Shown here: positions 41,074-49,324 of the stretch, one piece after another
Layout: every line of letters begins with the position of its first letter
How positions within the stretch are numbered: position 1 is the first letter of the stretch
Origin: Crocinitomicaceae bacterium
GTDB lineage: Bacteria; Bacteroidota; Bacteroidia; Flavobacteriales_D; Crocinitomicaceae
DNA length: 64,000 bases
Reading direction: 5' to 3'
Assembly (NCBI GenBank): GCA_016719925.1
Contig: JADJYC010000012.1
Location: 62,001 to 126,000 of the forward strand
Notes under the pieces: generated by a model
What the model saw: only the letters and a program-made list of their open reading frames with translations
Told to the model about the DNA's origin: nothing
The model's database searches: none
Position numbers and translations under genes: made by a program

Positions 41074-41876
41074 TTATTCAAGATTAAATTCTTTTTTCAG
41101 CCAGGCTGACAAATTTTCTTTTGAAGGGCTTCCGTAAAATTCATTCAGATAAGCCGTTACTTCACCTGTTTTTTTTTAGCTGTGTCAGCCGTTTTTAATG
41201 CGTCCAGTAAAATTGAAACTTCTTCTTTAAGAATTGTTTCATCTGTGAATACAGGAGTAAAGGTATTGATTTTGTAGGTTTTATCTCCTTTATAATATAA
41301 GGTCATTTCCTTTTCTTCTATCGGAATTGGATTACCATCTACTTTGAATATTTCATTTCTGTCGAGAATCAGATTTTCTCCTTCGTAACTCAGCTTCTTC
41401 GGTATCTGTTCTCCATTATGCTCATAAGTCAGATAAAAGAAATTGTTTTCATTCATGGGAAAAGCCTCAACACCAACAGGAACTTTAGCCACATCAAGAA
41501 CAAGATATCTGCCGGCAAAGTGGTTTTTTAAATCTACTACGTTCAGAATTGCACCGCTGCGTGAAGAGACATTATTGGCAGCCGGTAAAACCTTTAATTT
41601 TCCTTTGGTTGAGCTTAAAACATATCTTCCGTTGAGGTCATTAACAATAGCAGCGCGAGAGGTAGTTGTTGTAAAATTGAGCGGCGTTCCGGTCACATAT
41701 AAATCACCGCGCTCCATGTCTTTTCCGGTTTGCTCAAAAATAATACGGCCCTGAACAGTGAGTACTTTATATTCATTGCTGGTCAGATTAATTTCTGACA
41801 CATTTTTTCTGAAAGACAATACCGAAATGCCTGCCAGTGCTACCAGCCCTATTCCGATTCCTGCTTTAAAATTCAT
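41074..41876 (-). CDS. Exported or anchored protein, paralogue B (frame broken)
   Basis: The protein begins MNFKAGIGIGLVALAGISVLS and then YKVLTVQGRIIFEQTGKDMERGDLY, aligning along its length with paralogue A. The frame breaks in a nine-A run at about 41170-41178 (nine T on the plus strand). In the next frame it continues GEVTAYLNEFYGSPSKENLS and ends KKEFNLE at a TAA (41076-41074), matching the end of paralogue A. Joined length is about 267 aa. Intact ends shared by both copies support one common domain. The function is unknown. Confidence 0.75.
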
Positions 41877-41922
41877 TTTCTGTTCAATTGGTTAATTCCA
41901 TTCTGACAAAAATTGTACCAGA

Positions 41923-42258
41923 TCAGAGTTTCTTCAAAATATCGTTTAACTCTTTTCTGACACCAACCAGTTTTCTGTAAATTTCATCATTCTTATTGGG
42001 ATTTGCAACAGAAATTTTGAGTTTTTGTCTTGCACCCTCTAATGTAAACCCTTGTTTTTTAACCAGATCAAAGATTTTATGGAAGTTTTCAAGGTCTTCA
42101 CGCGTGAATAACCTGTTGCCTTTTTTATTCTTTTTCGGGCGGATAATTTCAAATTCCTTTTCCCAAAACCGGATCAGAGACGTGTTAACGCCAAAAATGG
42201 CCGCTACCTCGCCAATGGAGTAATAAATTTTTTCCGGTTCCTTTTCTTTATAAGGCAT
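41923..42258 (-). CDS. MerR family transcriptional regulator
   Basis: The 111-aa protein has the MerR-type winged helix at residues 10-80: YYSIGEVAAIFGVNTSLIRFWEKEF, then RLFTREDLENFHKIFDLVKKQGFTLEGARQKL. A short coiled-coil helix follows (about 90-111), which would form the dimer. There is no C-terminal ligand domain and no metal-binding cysteine, so this is the short MerR type common in Bacteroidota. It stands alone. The target is unknown; the paralogue pair downstream is one candidate, because it lies 46 nt away on the same strand. Confidence 0.9.
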   Translation of the reverse strand: MPYKEKEPEKIYYSIGEVAAIFGVNTSLIRFWEKEFEIIRPKKNKKGNRLFTREDLENFHKIFDLVKKQGFTLEGARQKLKISVANPNKNDEIYRKLVGVRKELNDILKKL

Positions 42259-42262
42259 AAGA

Positions 42263-42270
42263 CAAAGTTA
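42263..42270 (-). promoter_or_regulatory. Promoter -7 element of the merR gene, leaderless
   Basis: TAACTTTG on the minus strand matches TAnnTTTG. Its last base is at 42263 and 5 nt further is the A of the ATG at 42258, so a leaderless message is predicted. Confidence 0.5.
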
Positions 42271-42364
42271 GACAAATGATCGTTCTTTAGTTCATGTTGA
42301 GTATCGGTTTATAAATACCTGGATTATTTGATTCATATATTAGAACCTTAGGACGATTTAGGCG

Positions 42365-42372
42365 TATATTTG
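42365..42372 (+). promoter_or_regulatory. Promoter -7 element
   Basis: TATATTTG matches TAnnTTTG. It predicts a start at 42377 and a 12-nt leader for the pRiA4b ORF-3-like gene. It drives the run of genes to 44544. Confidence 0.55.
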
Positions 42373-42388
42373 CAAAAAATTTCGAAGC

Positions 42389-42949
42389 ATGCCATCTTAT
42401 AAGTTCAGGGTACTTATTGACACTGACTCAGGAACTGAAATTTTCAGGGATTTTCTGATTTCATCCAATGAAAACCTGGAAGTATTTTACGATTCTATTC
42501 TGAAAGCCTTCAATTTTAAAGGTGGTCAGATGGCGTCCTTTTATAAAAGCAATGAGGACTGGGATAAAGGTCAGGAAATTACTTTGATGGACATGGGAAT
42601 GAATGACGGCGGTGATCCGGTTTTCATCATGTCAGAAACAAAACTCAGTGACATTGTGACTGAGCCGGATCAGAAAATGATTCTTGTTCATGATTTTATG
42701 CGCATGTGGTGTTTTCTGATTGAACTGGTAGAAACCCAAAGTAAAACTGTATCTAAACCACAGATTTTGCTGAGCATGGGAGATGCACCTAAAGAAGATT
42801 CCAAATCGCTGGATGGTGATGGAATGCAGTTTGGTGAGACGCTTGATCTGGGCGGTGATTTTGATGATATTTTTTCAGATGATGAGGATTTTGAAGACGA
42901 TGATTTAGAAGGTTTCAGTGAAGAATCAGATGAAAGTGAATTCTATTGA
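42389..42949 (+). CDS. pRiA4b ORF-3-like protein with acidic tail
   Basis: The 186-aa protein has a small beta-alpha domain at its start (YKFRVLIDTDSGTEIFRDFLISS, then LEVFYDSILKAFNFKGGQMASFY). This is the pattern of the plasmid pRiA4b ORF-3-like (IS1096/TnpR-like, MM3350) family. From residue 130 on it is a strongly acidic, low-complexity tail (DDIFSDDEDFEDDDLEGFSEESDE). No mobile element is attached, so the family link does not imply transposition. The end overlaps the next gene by 20 nt. The molecular role is unknown. Confidence 0.75.
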   Translation: MPSYKFRVLIDTDSGTEIFRDFLISSNENLEVFYDSILKAFNFKGGQMASFYKSNEDWDKGQEITLMDMGMNDGGDPVFIMSETKLSDIVTEPDQKMILVHDFMRMWCFLIELVETQSKTVSKPQILLSMGDAPKEDSKSLDGDGMQFGETLDLGGDFDDIFSDDEDFEDDDLEGFSEESDESEFY

Positions 42950-43673
42950 TTCATTCAATAATGATCCTGTTGGACTTGCTATCCATGATTTTAATCTGAC
43001 CGGAAAAGATCAGAAAATAATTGTAGAGTCAGATCTCTGTGATGATGACGAAATAAATGTCAGCTATTTTTTCAGATCGTTTGATAAAATGCCTGAACTT
43101 GAAAAAAGAGCACTTGAATTTTGTTCCGGAACTGTTTTGGATGTTGGTGCAGGAGCCGGGTGCCACAGTCTCTATCTTAAAGAAAAAGGTTTTCAGGTTT
43201 CAGCTATTGATGTTTCAAAAGGTGCTGTTGAATTTTTGAAAAAATCTGGTTTGACTGCAGAAAAAAAAACAATTTTTGATCTGGAAGAAAATCAGTATGA
43301 CACCATTTTACTGCTTATGAACGGAATGGGTCTTGCTGAATCAATTGAAAAATTACCAGCGTTTTTAATTCAGCTGAAAAACATTCTCAAACCGGGTGGA
43401 AAAATTATCTGTGATTCTTCAGATATTTCTTATTTATATACCGATGAAGATGGCTCTTTTCTCATTGACCTTAATGGAAAGTATTACGGTGAAATGTCTT
43501 TTAATATGAAATATAAAAACCTTGAAACGGGTTGGTTTGACTGGTTATATATTGATTACGACAATCTGGCTGATCATGCACAACGGGTGGGACTGGAACC
43601 TAAACATATCTTTGAAGGAGAAAATAACCACTATCTTGCAGTTCTTGAAAAAAATAAAAATTATGTCTGTTAA
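42930..43673 (+). CDS. SAM-dependent methyltransferase
   Basis: A class I methyltransferase with the SAM motif VLDVGAGAGCHSLYL (about residues 65-80), followed by VSAIDVSKGAVEFLKKSG (acidic end of strand 2) and an IICDSSD region with LKNILKPGGK. Length is 247 aa. I chose ATG 42930 rather than the GTG at 42918. The N-terminal 60 residues (NNDPVGLAIHDFNLTGKD) are not part of the SAM core. It overlaps the upstream gene by 20 nt and the next by 11 nt, so the three are one operon. The substrate is unknown. Confidence 0.88.
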   Translation: MKVNSIDSFNNDPVGLAIHDFNLTGKDQKIIVESDLCDDDEINVSYFFRSFDKMPELEKRALEFCSGTVLDVGAGAGCHSLYLKEKGFQVSAIDVSKGAVEFLKKSGLTAEKKTIFDLEENQYDTILLLMNGMGLAESIEKLPAFLIQLKNILKPGGKIICDSSDISYLYTDEDGSFLIDLNGKYYGEMSFNMKYKNLETGWFDWLYIDYDNLADHAQRVGLEPKHIFEGENNHYLAVLEKNKNYVC

Positions 43674-44544
43674 AAAACATCTTTTTTTTCTCTTTACTTT
43701 TTTATTGTCTGTTGTTTCATGTTCAGCTGATCAGGAAATTGAAAACGGGAATTCCCTGCTTTGGAAAATAGAAGGCAATGACTGCAAAACTTCCTATGTA
43801 TTTGGAACCATGCACATGATTGAACCTGCGTATTTCAAAATGTCTGAATCATTAACTGAAAAAATAAAAACCAGTGAAGCAATTATTATGGAAGTAGGCG
43901 GTATGCCTGATCCAATTGCCGCAATGAAAATGATGTCTCTTGATACAGGCTTGGTTCATGATTTTTTTACCAAAGATCAGCTGCAGGTGCTTCTGGAATT
44001 CATGGATAAAAAAATGAATACTGATCCGGAAACTTTTCACACTGTTTATGGAAAAATGAAGCCTTTCTTTATTCTGCAGGCCATTTCTCAGGGATTCTTT
44101 TCTGCTGATGCTGTTTCGTATGACTTAAATATTATGGGAATAGCAAAACAAAATAATATTCCTCTTATCGGACTTGAAACAATTGAAGAACAACTTGGTT
44201 TTTTTGATGCAATTCCTGCAAATGAGATGGCTGATCTTATTATGAGTTCGATTGAAAATTTCGATGAAGAGAAAAAAGAAACCCAGAAACTGATGAAAAT
44301 TTATTCAGAGGAAAACGTAGAAAAGCTTATTCCAATTATGAAAAAACAGTCGCCTGAATTTATGAAATATGAAGACATTTTTCTGACTGACAGAAACAAA
44401 AACTGGATTCCGAAACTGAAATCTGAATTTTCAGAAAAAAAGTGTTTTGTAGCTGTTGGAGCAGCCCATTTGTTTGGAGACAACGGAATATTGCAACTCC
44501 TCATAAATGAAGGCTACACTGTTACGGCTGTTTCAACTCAGTAA
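43663..44544 (+). CDS. TraB/GumN family lipoprotein
   Basis: The product has a signal peptide with lipobox VVSC (SVVSCSADQ). It then has the TraB/GumN hallmark VFGTMHMI (about residues 46-53) with the partner Glu in IIMEVGG, and ends with FVAVGAAHLFGDNGILQLL. Members are thought to be metal-dependent proteases or erythromycin-esterase-like hydrolases, but activity here is not shown. Length is 293 aa. I chose ATG 43663, where the signal peptide begins; a frame open from 43522 lies within the methyltransferase gene. It ends the operon. Confidence 0.9.
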   Translation: MSVKKHLFFLFTFLLSVVSCSADQEIENGNSLLWKIEGNDCKTSYVFGTMHMIEPAYFKMSESLTEKIKTSEAIIMEVGGMPDPIAAMKMMSLDTGLVHDFFTKDQLQVLLEFMDKKMNTDPETFHTVYGKMKPFFILQAISQGFFSADAVSYDLNIMGIAKQNNIPLIGLETIEEQLGFFDAIPANEMADLIMSSIENFDEEKKETQKLMKIYSEENVEKLIPIMKKQSPEFMKYEDIFLTDRNKNWIPKLKSEFSEKKCFVAVGAAHLFGDNGILQLLINEGYTVTAVSTQ

Positions 44545-44552
44545 TCGATTTT

Positions 44553-45384
44553 CTAATATTCGTGTAATACCAAAACAGGTATTTCACTGTGGAGTACCAG
44601 TTTTTTTGTCAGACTTTGATGGAATATTTTTTCCCACAATGAATAGTGTCTTGTAACAGTCACAATGAGATCGCAATGGTACTTTTCAGCAAAACTGAAA
44701 AGAGCTTTTTCAGTGTCTGCTCCTTCAACAATATGAAAACTGTGTTTGGTATCTCTGAGAAGTCCGGATAATTTTAATTCTTCAATGTTTTTAATATGTG
44801 ATCCCGCAGGTTTGTTAGCAGTAAATTGAGCAACATGTATAAATGGTTCGTATGCATTTGCTACGGCTAAAAACGGACTGAGGTATTCTGCTGCATTGTC
44901 AGTAAAATGAAAATCTGTAGCAAAAAGTACTTCATTGACATGAAATGAACGTGCTCCTTTTGGAACAACTAAAACAGGACATTTGAGATTATTAATTACA
45001 TGGGATGTGACACTTCCAAAAATGCTGTTTGCATTATCGGTATCTCCCTTTGTTCCCATTACTACCAGATCTATTTTATGGTCTTCTGTTTTTCTTTGTA
45101 TCCAGTCAGCGGCTGTTCCGAATTCAAGAATACCATGAATTTTAACCTGACCAAATTCAGTGTGCAGATCGTTCACAAGTTGATTAAGCTTTTGCCTTCG
45201 GTATGTTTGATGTCATCAGCAATTACAATTCCTTCAGCAACTCCAACAACAGGCAGTCCATATGAATGCAGGAGATAAAGTTCTGCATCCATTTTTTTGC
45301 AACAGCTGCTGCTATTTTGGCAGCACGCAATGCTGTCACAGAATAATCGGTTGGAACAAGAATATTTTTAATTACTGGTTTCAT
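44553..45384 (-). CDS. Tandem universal stress protein (frame broken)
   Basis: The protein begins MKPVIKNILVPTDYSVTALRAAKIAAAVAKK, a typical UspA start, and has two Usp domains. The first has the nucleotide-binding loop MGTKGDTDNANSIFGSVTSHVI, then CPVLVVPKGA. The second begins EVLFATDFHFTDNAAEYLSPF and ends EIPVLVLHEY, but its glycine loop is degenerate. The frame breaks near 45293 (seven-T run) and near 45190. Joined length is about 277 aa. An ATG at 45390 would add two residues. It is divergent from the cbb3 oxidase operon and has a dyad of FNR/CRP type at -41.5 from its predicted start, which fits low-oxygen induction. Confidence 0.85.
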
Positions 45385-45400
45385 AATCATTAGTTTGAGT

Positions 45401-45408
45401 CAAAAGTA
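45401..45408 (-). promoter_or_regulatory. Promoter -7 element of the stress protein gene
   Basis: TACTTTTG on the minus strand matches TAnnTTTG. With the SRP RNA spacing, transcription starts at 45396. No -33 box is seen, as expected for an activator-dependent promoter. Confidence 0.5.
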
Positions 45409-45430
45409 GCTAAGGCTAATTTATAAATAT

Positions 45431-45444
45431 CTGATTCAGGTCAG
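45431..45444. promoter_or_regulatory. FNR/CRP-type site, degenerate
   Basis: CTGAT-TCAG-GTCAG matches TTGAT-N4-ATCAA at 7 of 10 positions and keeps the TGA-N6-TCA core. Its centre, 45437.5, lies 41.5 bp upstream of the predicted stress protein start at 45396. Confidence 0.4.
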
Positions 45445-45472
45445 ACAAGCAGTTGAGAAGATTATATGCATG

Positions 45473-45488
45473 TATGATAAAAATCATA
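45473..45488. promoter_or_regulatory. FNR/CRP-type palindrome upstream of ccoS
   Basis: TATGAT-AAAA-ATCATA is a perfect 16-bp palindrome with the TGAT-N4-ATCA core of FNR-family sites. It lies about 63 bp upstream of the predicted ccoS start at 45544, close to a class I position. Confidence 0.5.
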
Positions 45489-45500
45489 TTGGATAATGTC

Positions 45501-45519
45501 TTGAGTCAAGTAGACTCAA
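45501..45519. promoter_or_regulatory. Perfect 7+5+7 palindrome upstream of ccoS
   Basis: TTGAGTC, a 5-nt spacer and GACTCAA form a perfect dyad. It is centred about 34 bp upstream of the predicted start, so it covers the -33 region of the ccoS promoter. It has no T-run and is not a terminator. A protein-binding site is likely. Confidence 0.45.
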
Positions 45520-45531
45520 AATCACTCAGGG

Positions 45532-45539
45532 TAGTTTTG
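45532..45539 (+). promoter_or_regulatory. Promoter -7 element of the cco operon
   Basis: TAGTTTTG matches TAnnTTTG. Transcription would start at 45544, with a 23-nt leader to the ccoS ATG. Confidence 0.5.
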
Positions 45540-45566
45540 TCTCTGGAGACTTTAAATCGGTTGAAC

Positions 45567-45755
45567 ATGGAAATCATTTTTGTACTTATTGCAATCAGTA
45601 TTTGTCTGGCTGCTTTCTTTTTATTCTCATTTATCTGGGCAACAAAAAATGGTCAGTTTGAAGATACCTATGGTCCTTCTGTTAGAATGCTCTTTGACGA
45701 TGAAACAAAACCAACTAATCAAGTAACAAACAAAAAATCACAAACATGCAGTTAG
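45567..45755 (+). CDS. ccoS: cbb3 oxidase maturation protein CcoS
   Basis: The 62-aa protein is a single-span membrane protein (FVLIAISICLAAFFLFSFIW). It is followed by the CcoS-type WATKNGQFEDTYGPSVRMLFDDE, where the conserved GQFDD-like motif and L-D-D end are seen. CcoS is needed to insert heme and copper in CcoN. The start ATG 45567 gives the normal short length; the frame is open further upstream but that part has no family resemblance. Its end overlaps the start of ccoNO by 10 nt. Confidence 0.9.
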   Translation: MEIIFVLIAISICLAAFFLFSFIWATKNGQFEDTYGPSVRMLFDDETKPTNQVTNKKSQTCS

Positions 45756-47977
45756 AAAAATTCAGTTATGATAACCGGATTGTCCGGTTGTTTCTTATTG
45801 CGACAATCACCTGGGGAGTTATCGGAATGCTCGTTGGGCTGATAGCCGCCTGTCAATTGATCTGGCCTGATTTGAATCTGGCTTCTTTTGTAAGTTTCGG
45901 ACGAATCAGACCATTGCATACCAATGCCGTAATTTTTGCTTTTGTCGGCAACGGAATTTTTGCAGGGGTATATTATTCATTGCAGCGTTTATTAAAAGCC
46001 AGAATGTTTTCTGATGCCCTTAGTAAAATAAATTTCTGGGGATGGCAATTAATTATTCTTTCCGCTGTATTGACTTTGCCTTTTGGTTATACAACCGGTA
46101 AAGAATACGCTGAGCTGGAATGGCCGATTGATATTGCAATTGCTTTAATGTGGGTTGTTTTTGGTGTGAACATGTTTGGTACTATTTTGAAAAGAAGAGT
46201 CCAGCACATGTATGTGGCTATCTGGTTTTACATTGCAACGTTTGTTACAGTTGCAGTGCTTCACATTGTAAATTCATTTGAGATGCCGGTGAATCTGCTG
46301 AAAAGTTACAGTTGGTATGCCGGTGTTCAGGATGCGCTTGTACAATGGTGGTATGGTCACAATGCGGTTGCATTTTTTCTTACAACTCCTTATTTGGGTC
46401 TCATGTATTATTTTGTACCTAAAGCTGCAGGCAGACCGGTTTATTCTTACCGTCTATCAATCATTCACTTCTGGGCGCTTATCTTTATTTATATCTGGGC
46501 CGGTCCGCACCACTTGTTGTATTCATCCTTGCCAGACTGGGCACAATCTTTAGGTGTTGTATTTTCTGTGATGCTTATTTTCCCTTCATGGGGAGGAATG
46601 TTAAACGGTCTTTTAACCCTGCGCGGTGTGTGGGATAAAGTACGTGATGATGCAGTTTTGAAATTCATGGTGGTTGCTCTGACATGTTATGGTATGGCAA
46701 CTTTTGAAGGCCCGATGTTATCACTCAAAAATGTAAACTGGATTTCACACTTTACTGACTGGACTATTGCTCACGTTCACGTTGGTGGATTAGGATGGAA
46801 TGGTATGTTCACATTTGGTATGGCTTATTATCTGGTTCCAAAAATGTGGAGAACAAATATCTATTCAAGATCAATGACAAACCTGCACTTCTGGCTGGCA
46901 ACTTTGGGTATTATTCTTTGGGTTATTCCAATGTACTGGGCAGGATTTACACAAGGTTTAATGTGGAAAGATTTTAACGCAGACGGAAGTCTTGCTCACC
47001 CTAACTTCCTTGAAACAGTTACACAACTCAGACCATTCTTCATGTTGCGTGCATTAGGTGGTGCAATGTTTATTGCCGGAGCTGTAGTGATGGCTGTGAA
47101 CCTTATTAAAACTGCAAAACAAGGTTCATTCCTGAAAGATGAAGATGCTGAAGCACCTGCGTTGCAGCCTGCACCAGCGCATGCAACAGGAAAACACTGG
47201 CATACTGCTATTGAACGTCGTCCTATGCGTTTTTTACTTTTTTCTCTCATTGCAATTTTAATTGGTGGTATTGTGGAATTGGTACCAACTTTTATGGTCG
47301 GATCAAATGTTCCGAAAATAGCATCTGTTCAACCATATACTCCGCTTGAACTTGAAGGACGAGATATTTATATCCGCGAAGGATGTTACAACTGCCACTC
47401 GCAATGGGTGCGTCCGTTCAGGGATGAAGTAAAACGTTACGGTGAATATTCTAAGTCAGGTGAATTTGTTTATGATCACCCGTTTCAGTGGGGATCAAAA
47501 AGAACCGGACCGGATTTGCACCGTTCAGGTGTTGGAAATGCAATGAACAAACCAGAGTCATGGCATTACAAACACATGATAGATCCGCGGTATTCATCAC
47601 CGGGAACAATCATGCCGGCATATCCGTGGCTGATGGACAAGCTGGATGTTTCTCAGACAACAAATAAAATTTCTGCCATGCGCACAATCGGCGTTCCTTA
47701 TCCAGATGGATATGAAGCACAGGCATTGGATGATCTGAACAAACAGGCTGAAGAAATTTATCAGGCAATTATTACCCAGGATCCTGAAATTAAAAATGCA
47801 CGACCTGACATGGAACTGATTGCACTGATTGCTTATCTGGAAAGACTGGGATCAGATATTCATAATGGAGAAAAACCAGAAGTGGAGGAAACAGAAGCTC
47901 CTGTACAAACTATTGTTGAACCGGTTGATTCAGTTGCTGTAGCAGGAACTGCTGATACTACAAATACATCGAACTAA
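45746..47977 (+). CDS. ccoNO: Fused cbb3 cytochrome oxidase subunits I and II
   Basis: The 743-aa fusion joins the catalytic CcoN (residues 1-480) and the membrane-anchored c-type cytochrome CcoO (from about 490), a form typical of Bacteroidota. Heme and copper histidines are seen in RPLHTNAVIFAFVG, WWYGHNAVAFF, AGPHHLLYSSLP and DWTIAHVHVGGLG. CcoO has one heme c motif, EGCYNCHSQW (about residue 546), with Met ligand TIMPAYPWL. About 12 membrane segments are visible in CcoN and one at the start of CcoO. It reduces O2 to water with high affinity. The gene is intact. Its stop overlaps the ccoQ ATG by one base. Confidence 0.97.
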   Translation: MQLEKFSYDNRIVRLFLIATITWGVIGMLVGLIAACQLIWPDLNLASFVSFGRIRPLHTNAVIFAFVGNGIFAGVYYSLQRLLKARMFSDALSKINFWGWQLIILSAVLTLPFGYTTGKEYAELEWPIDIAIALMWVVFGVNMFGTILKRRVQHMYVAIWFYIATFVTVAVLHIVNSFEMPVNLLKSYSWYAGVQDALVQWWYGHNAVAFFLTTPYLGLMYYFVPKAAGRPVYSYRLSIIHFWALIFIYIWAGPHHLLYSSLPDWAQSLGVVFSVMLIFPSWGGMLNGLLTLRGVWDKVRDDAVLKFMVVALTCYGMATFEGPMLSLKNVNWISHFTDWTIAHVHVGGLGWNGMFTFGMAYYLVPKMWRTNIYSRSMTNLHFWLATLGIILWVIPMYWAGFTQGLMWKDFNADGSLAHPNFLETVTQLRPFFMLRALGGAMFIAGAVVMAVNLIKTAKQGSFLKDEDAEAPALQPAPAHATGKHWHTAIERRPMRFLLFSLIAILIGGIVELVPTFMVGSNVPKIASVQPYTPLELEGRDIYIREGCYNCHSQWVRPFRDEVKRYGEYSKSGEFVYDHPFQWGSKRTGPDLHRSGVGNAMNKPESWHYKHMIDPRYSSPGTIMPAYPWLMDKLDVSQTTNKISAMRTIGVPYPDGYEAQALDDLNKQAEEIYQAIITQDPEIKNARPDMELIALIAYLERLGSDIHNGEKPEVEETEAPVQTIVEPVDSVAVAGTADTTNTSN

Positions 47978-48147
47978 TGCTAAGTTATATAAAAGGAAAT
48001 CTGACAAGTATTGACGGAATTGAAATTTTTCCAATCATTTCGTTACTCATTTTTTTCACCTTCTTCGTTGGTGTGGGAATTTATGTTTTTCGCGCCGACA
48101 AGAAAAAAATCGATGAAATAAAACAAATTCCGTTGGACGAAGAATAA
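47977..48147 (+). CDS. ccoQ: cbb3 oxidase small subunit CcoQ
   Basis: This short gene reads MLSYIKGNLTSIDGIEIFPI, then one membrane span (ISLLIFFTFFVGVGIYVF), then RADKKKIDEIKQIPLDEE, for 56 aa in all. A single span with a charged tail between ccoNO and ccoP is the layout of CcoQ/FixQ, which stabilises the complex. The ATG overlaps the stop codon of ccoNO (TAATG), so it is translationally coupled. Confidence 0.85.
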   Translation: MLSYIKGNLTSIDGIEIFPIISLLIFFTFFVGVGIYVFRADKKKIDEIKQIPLDEE

Positions 48148-48159
48148 AAAACAACAGTT

Positions 48160-49230
48160 ATGAAAAACATAAATAAATCCATATTCCGGTTGCTGGCAGC
48201 GGTCCTGCTTATGTCCGCAAACATATTGTATGCTCAGGAAACTGTTGCTGCAGCACCTGTTGTTGACAGACCAATTTATGAAGAACTAGGAATGTCGCCT
48301 ACAGCGCTTGCCTCTGTGATGGTAACGATTACTTTAATTCTTGTTTTTTTTGTTGCCAGTCTGGCATCATCTGCAAAAAATGTACTGGAATATAAAAGAG
48401 GAAAAACCAATGGAACAATTAAAACTCTTTTAGTGCTTGCGGCTTTTTCATTTGGTACTGATTCGTTTGCGGCAGGTACAACCGGAGAATATATGATTGA
48501 TTTCCCTGATGCTGCTTTCTGGGCTTTTTTAACATTGGACGTTATTCTGATTGTTCTGGTAATTTATTTTGCCGGAATTATCCGGGGTGTTGTCTCAGAA
48601 TATAAAGTTCCTTCCAAATTAAAATTTTTTAGTCGTTGGAATAGAAACATGATGGATGCGGTTCCGGTTGAAGAAGAAGCAGCTATTCTTATGGATCATG
48701 ATTATGACGGAATTCAGGAACTTGACAACAACCTTCCGCCATGGTGGAAATATGGTTTTTACATTACAATTGTCTGGGGATTCGCCTATCTCGTTTATTA
48801 CAATGTTCTTAATGCCGGTCCGCTTCAGGAACAGGAATATCTGACAGAAATGGAAGAAGGAGATAAAGCAGATGCTGAATACCGTTTGGCTCACCCTGAG
48901 TTGATCACCCCAGACAACGTTACGTTGTTAACTGATGATGCATCAATTTCAAAAGGTAAAGAAGTTTATATTACTTATTGTCAGACATGTCACATGGAAA
49001 ATGGTAAAGGTGGTGTAGGTCCAAATCTGACAGACAATGCTTGGATTTATGGTGGAGACATTAAAGGTGTTTTTGGAACCGTATATAATGGTGCAAAAAA
49101 CGGAATGGTAGCCTGGAAGGAATTATTGCCGGCTACCGATATTCAGGCGGTTTCAAGTTATATTCTATCCATGGAATATATTGCTCCTCCAAACGGAAAA
49201 GCACCTCAGGGAGAGAATATTCTGGAGTAA
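48160..49230 (+). CDS. ccoP: cbb3 oxidase cytochrome c subunit III
   Basis: The 356-aa protein begins with a hydrophobic signal-like segment (LLAAVLLMSANILYAQ) and has further membrane spans at about residues 53-70 and 120-145. It then has the CcoP N-terminal domain block LDNNLPPWWKYGFYITIVWGFAY. The cytochrome c domain has one heme motif, CQTCHMENG (about residue 274), with GVGPNLTDNAW and an axial Met in NGMVAW. Many proteobacterial CcoP proteins carry two hemes; only one is present here, as in other Bacteroidota. It feeds electrons to ccoNO. Confidence 0.95.
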   Translation: MKNINKSIFRLLAAVLLMSANILYAQETVAAAPVVDRPIYEELGMSPTALASVMVTITLILVFFVASLASSAKNVLEYKRGKTNGTIKTLLVLAAFSFGTDSFAAGTTGEYMIDFPDAAFWAFLTLDVILIVLVIYFAGIIRGVVSEYKVPSKLKFFSRWNRNMMDAVPVEEEAAILMDHDYDGIQELDNNLPPWWKYGFYITIVWGFAYLVYYNVLNAGPLQEQEYLTEMEEGDKADAEYRLAHPELITPDNVTLLTDDASISKGKEVYITYCQTCHMENGKGGVGPNLTDNAWIYGGDIKGVFGTVYNGAKNGMVAWKELLPATDIQAVSSYILSMEYIAPPNGKAPQGENILE

Positions 49231-49324
49231 TTTTAAATTCAGAAATTGGTCACAAAAGCGTGTGATGACATAAGCACTTTTTTGTGAATCTGCCATCGAC
49301 TTTTGTTAAGAACAAACAAGCAGT

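Noticed and set aside
42389..42949. Insertion sequence or plasmid element, from the pRiA4b ORF-3-like match
   Set aside because: No transposase, terminal repeats or target duplication is nearby, and the gene is inside a normal operon.
45453..45566. N-terminal extension of ccoS
   Set aside because: The frame is open upstream, but this part covers the operator and promoter and has no resemblance to CcoS. The ATG at 45567 gives the normal length.
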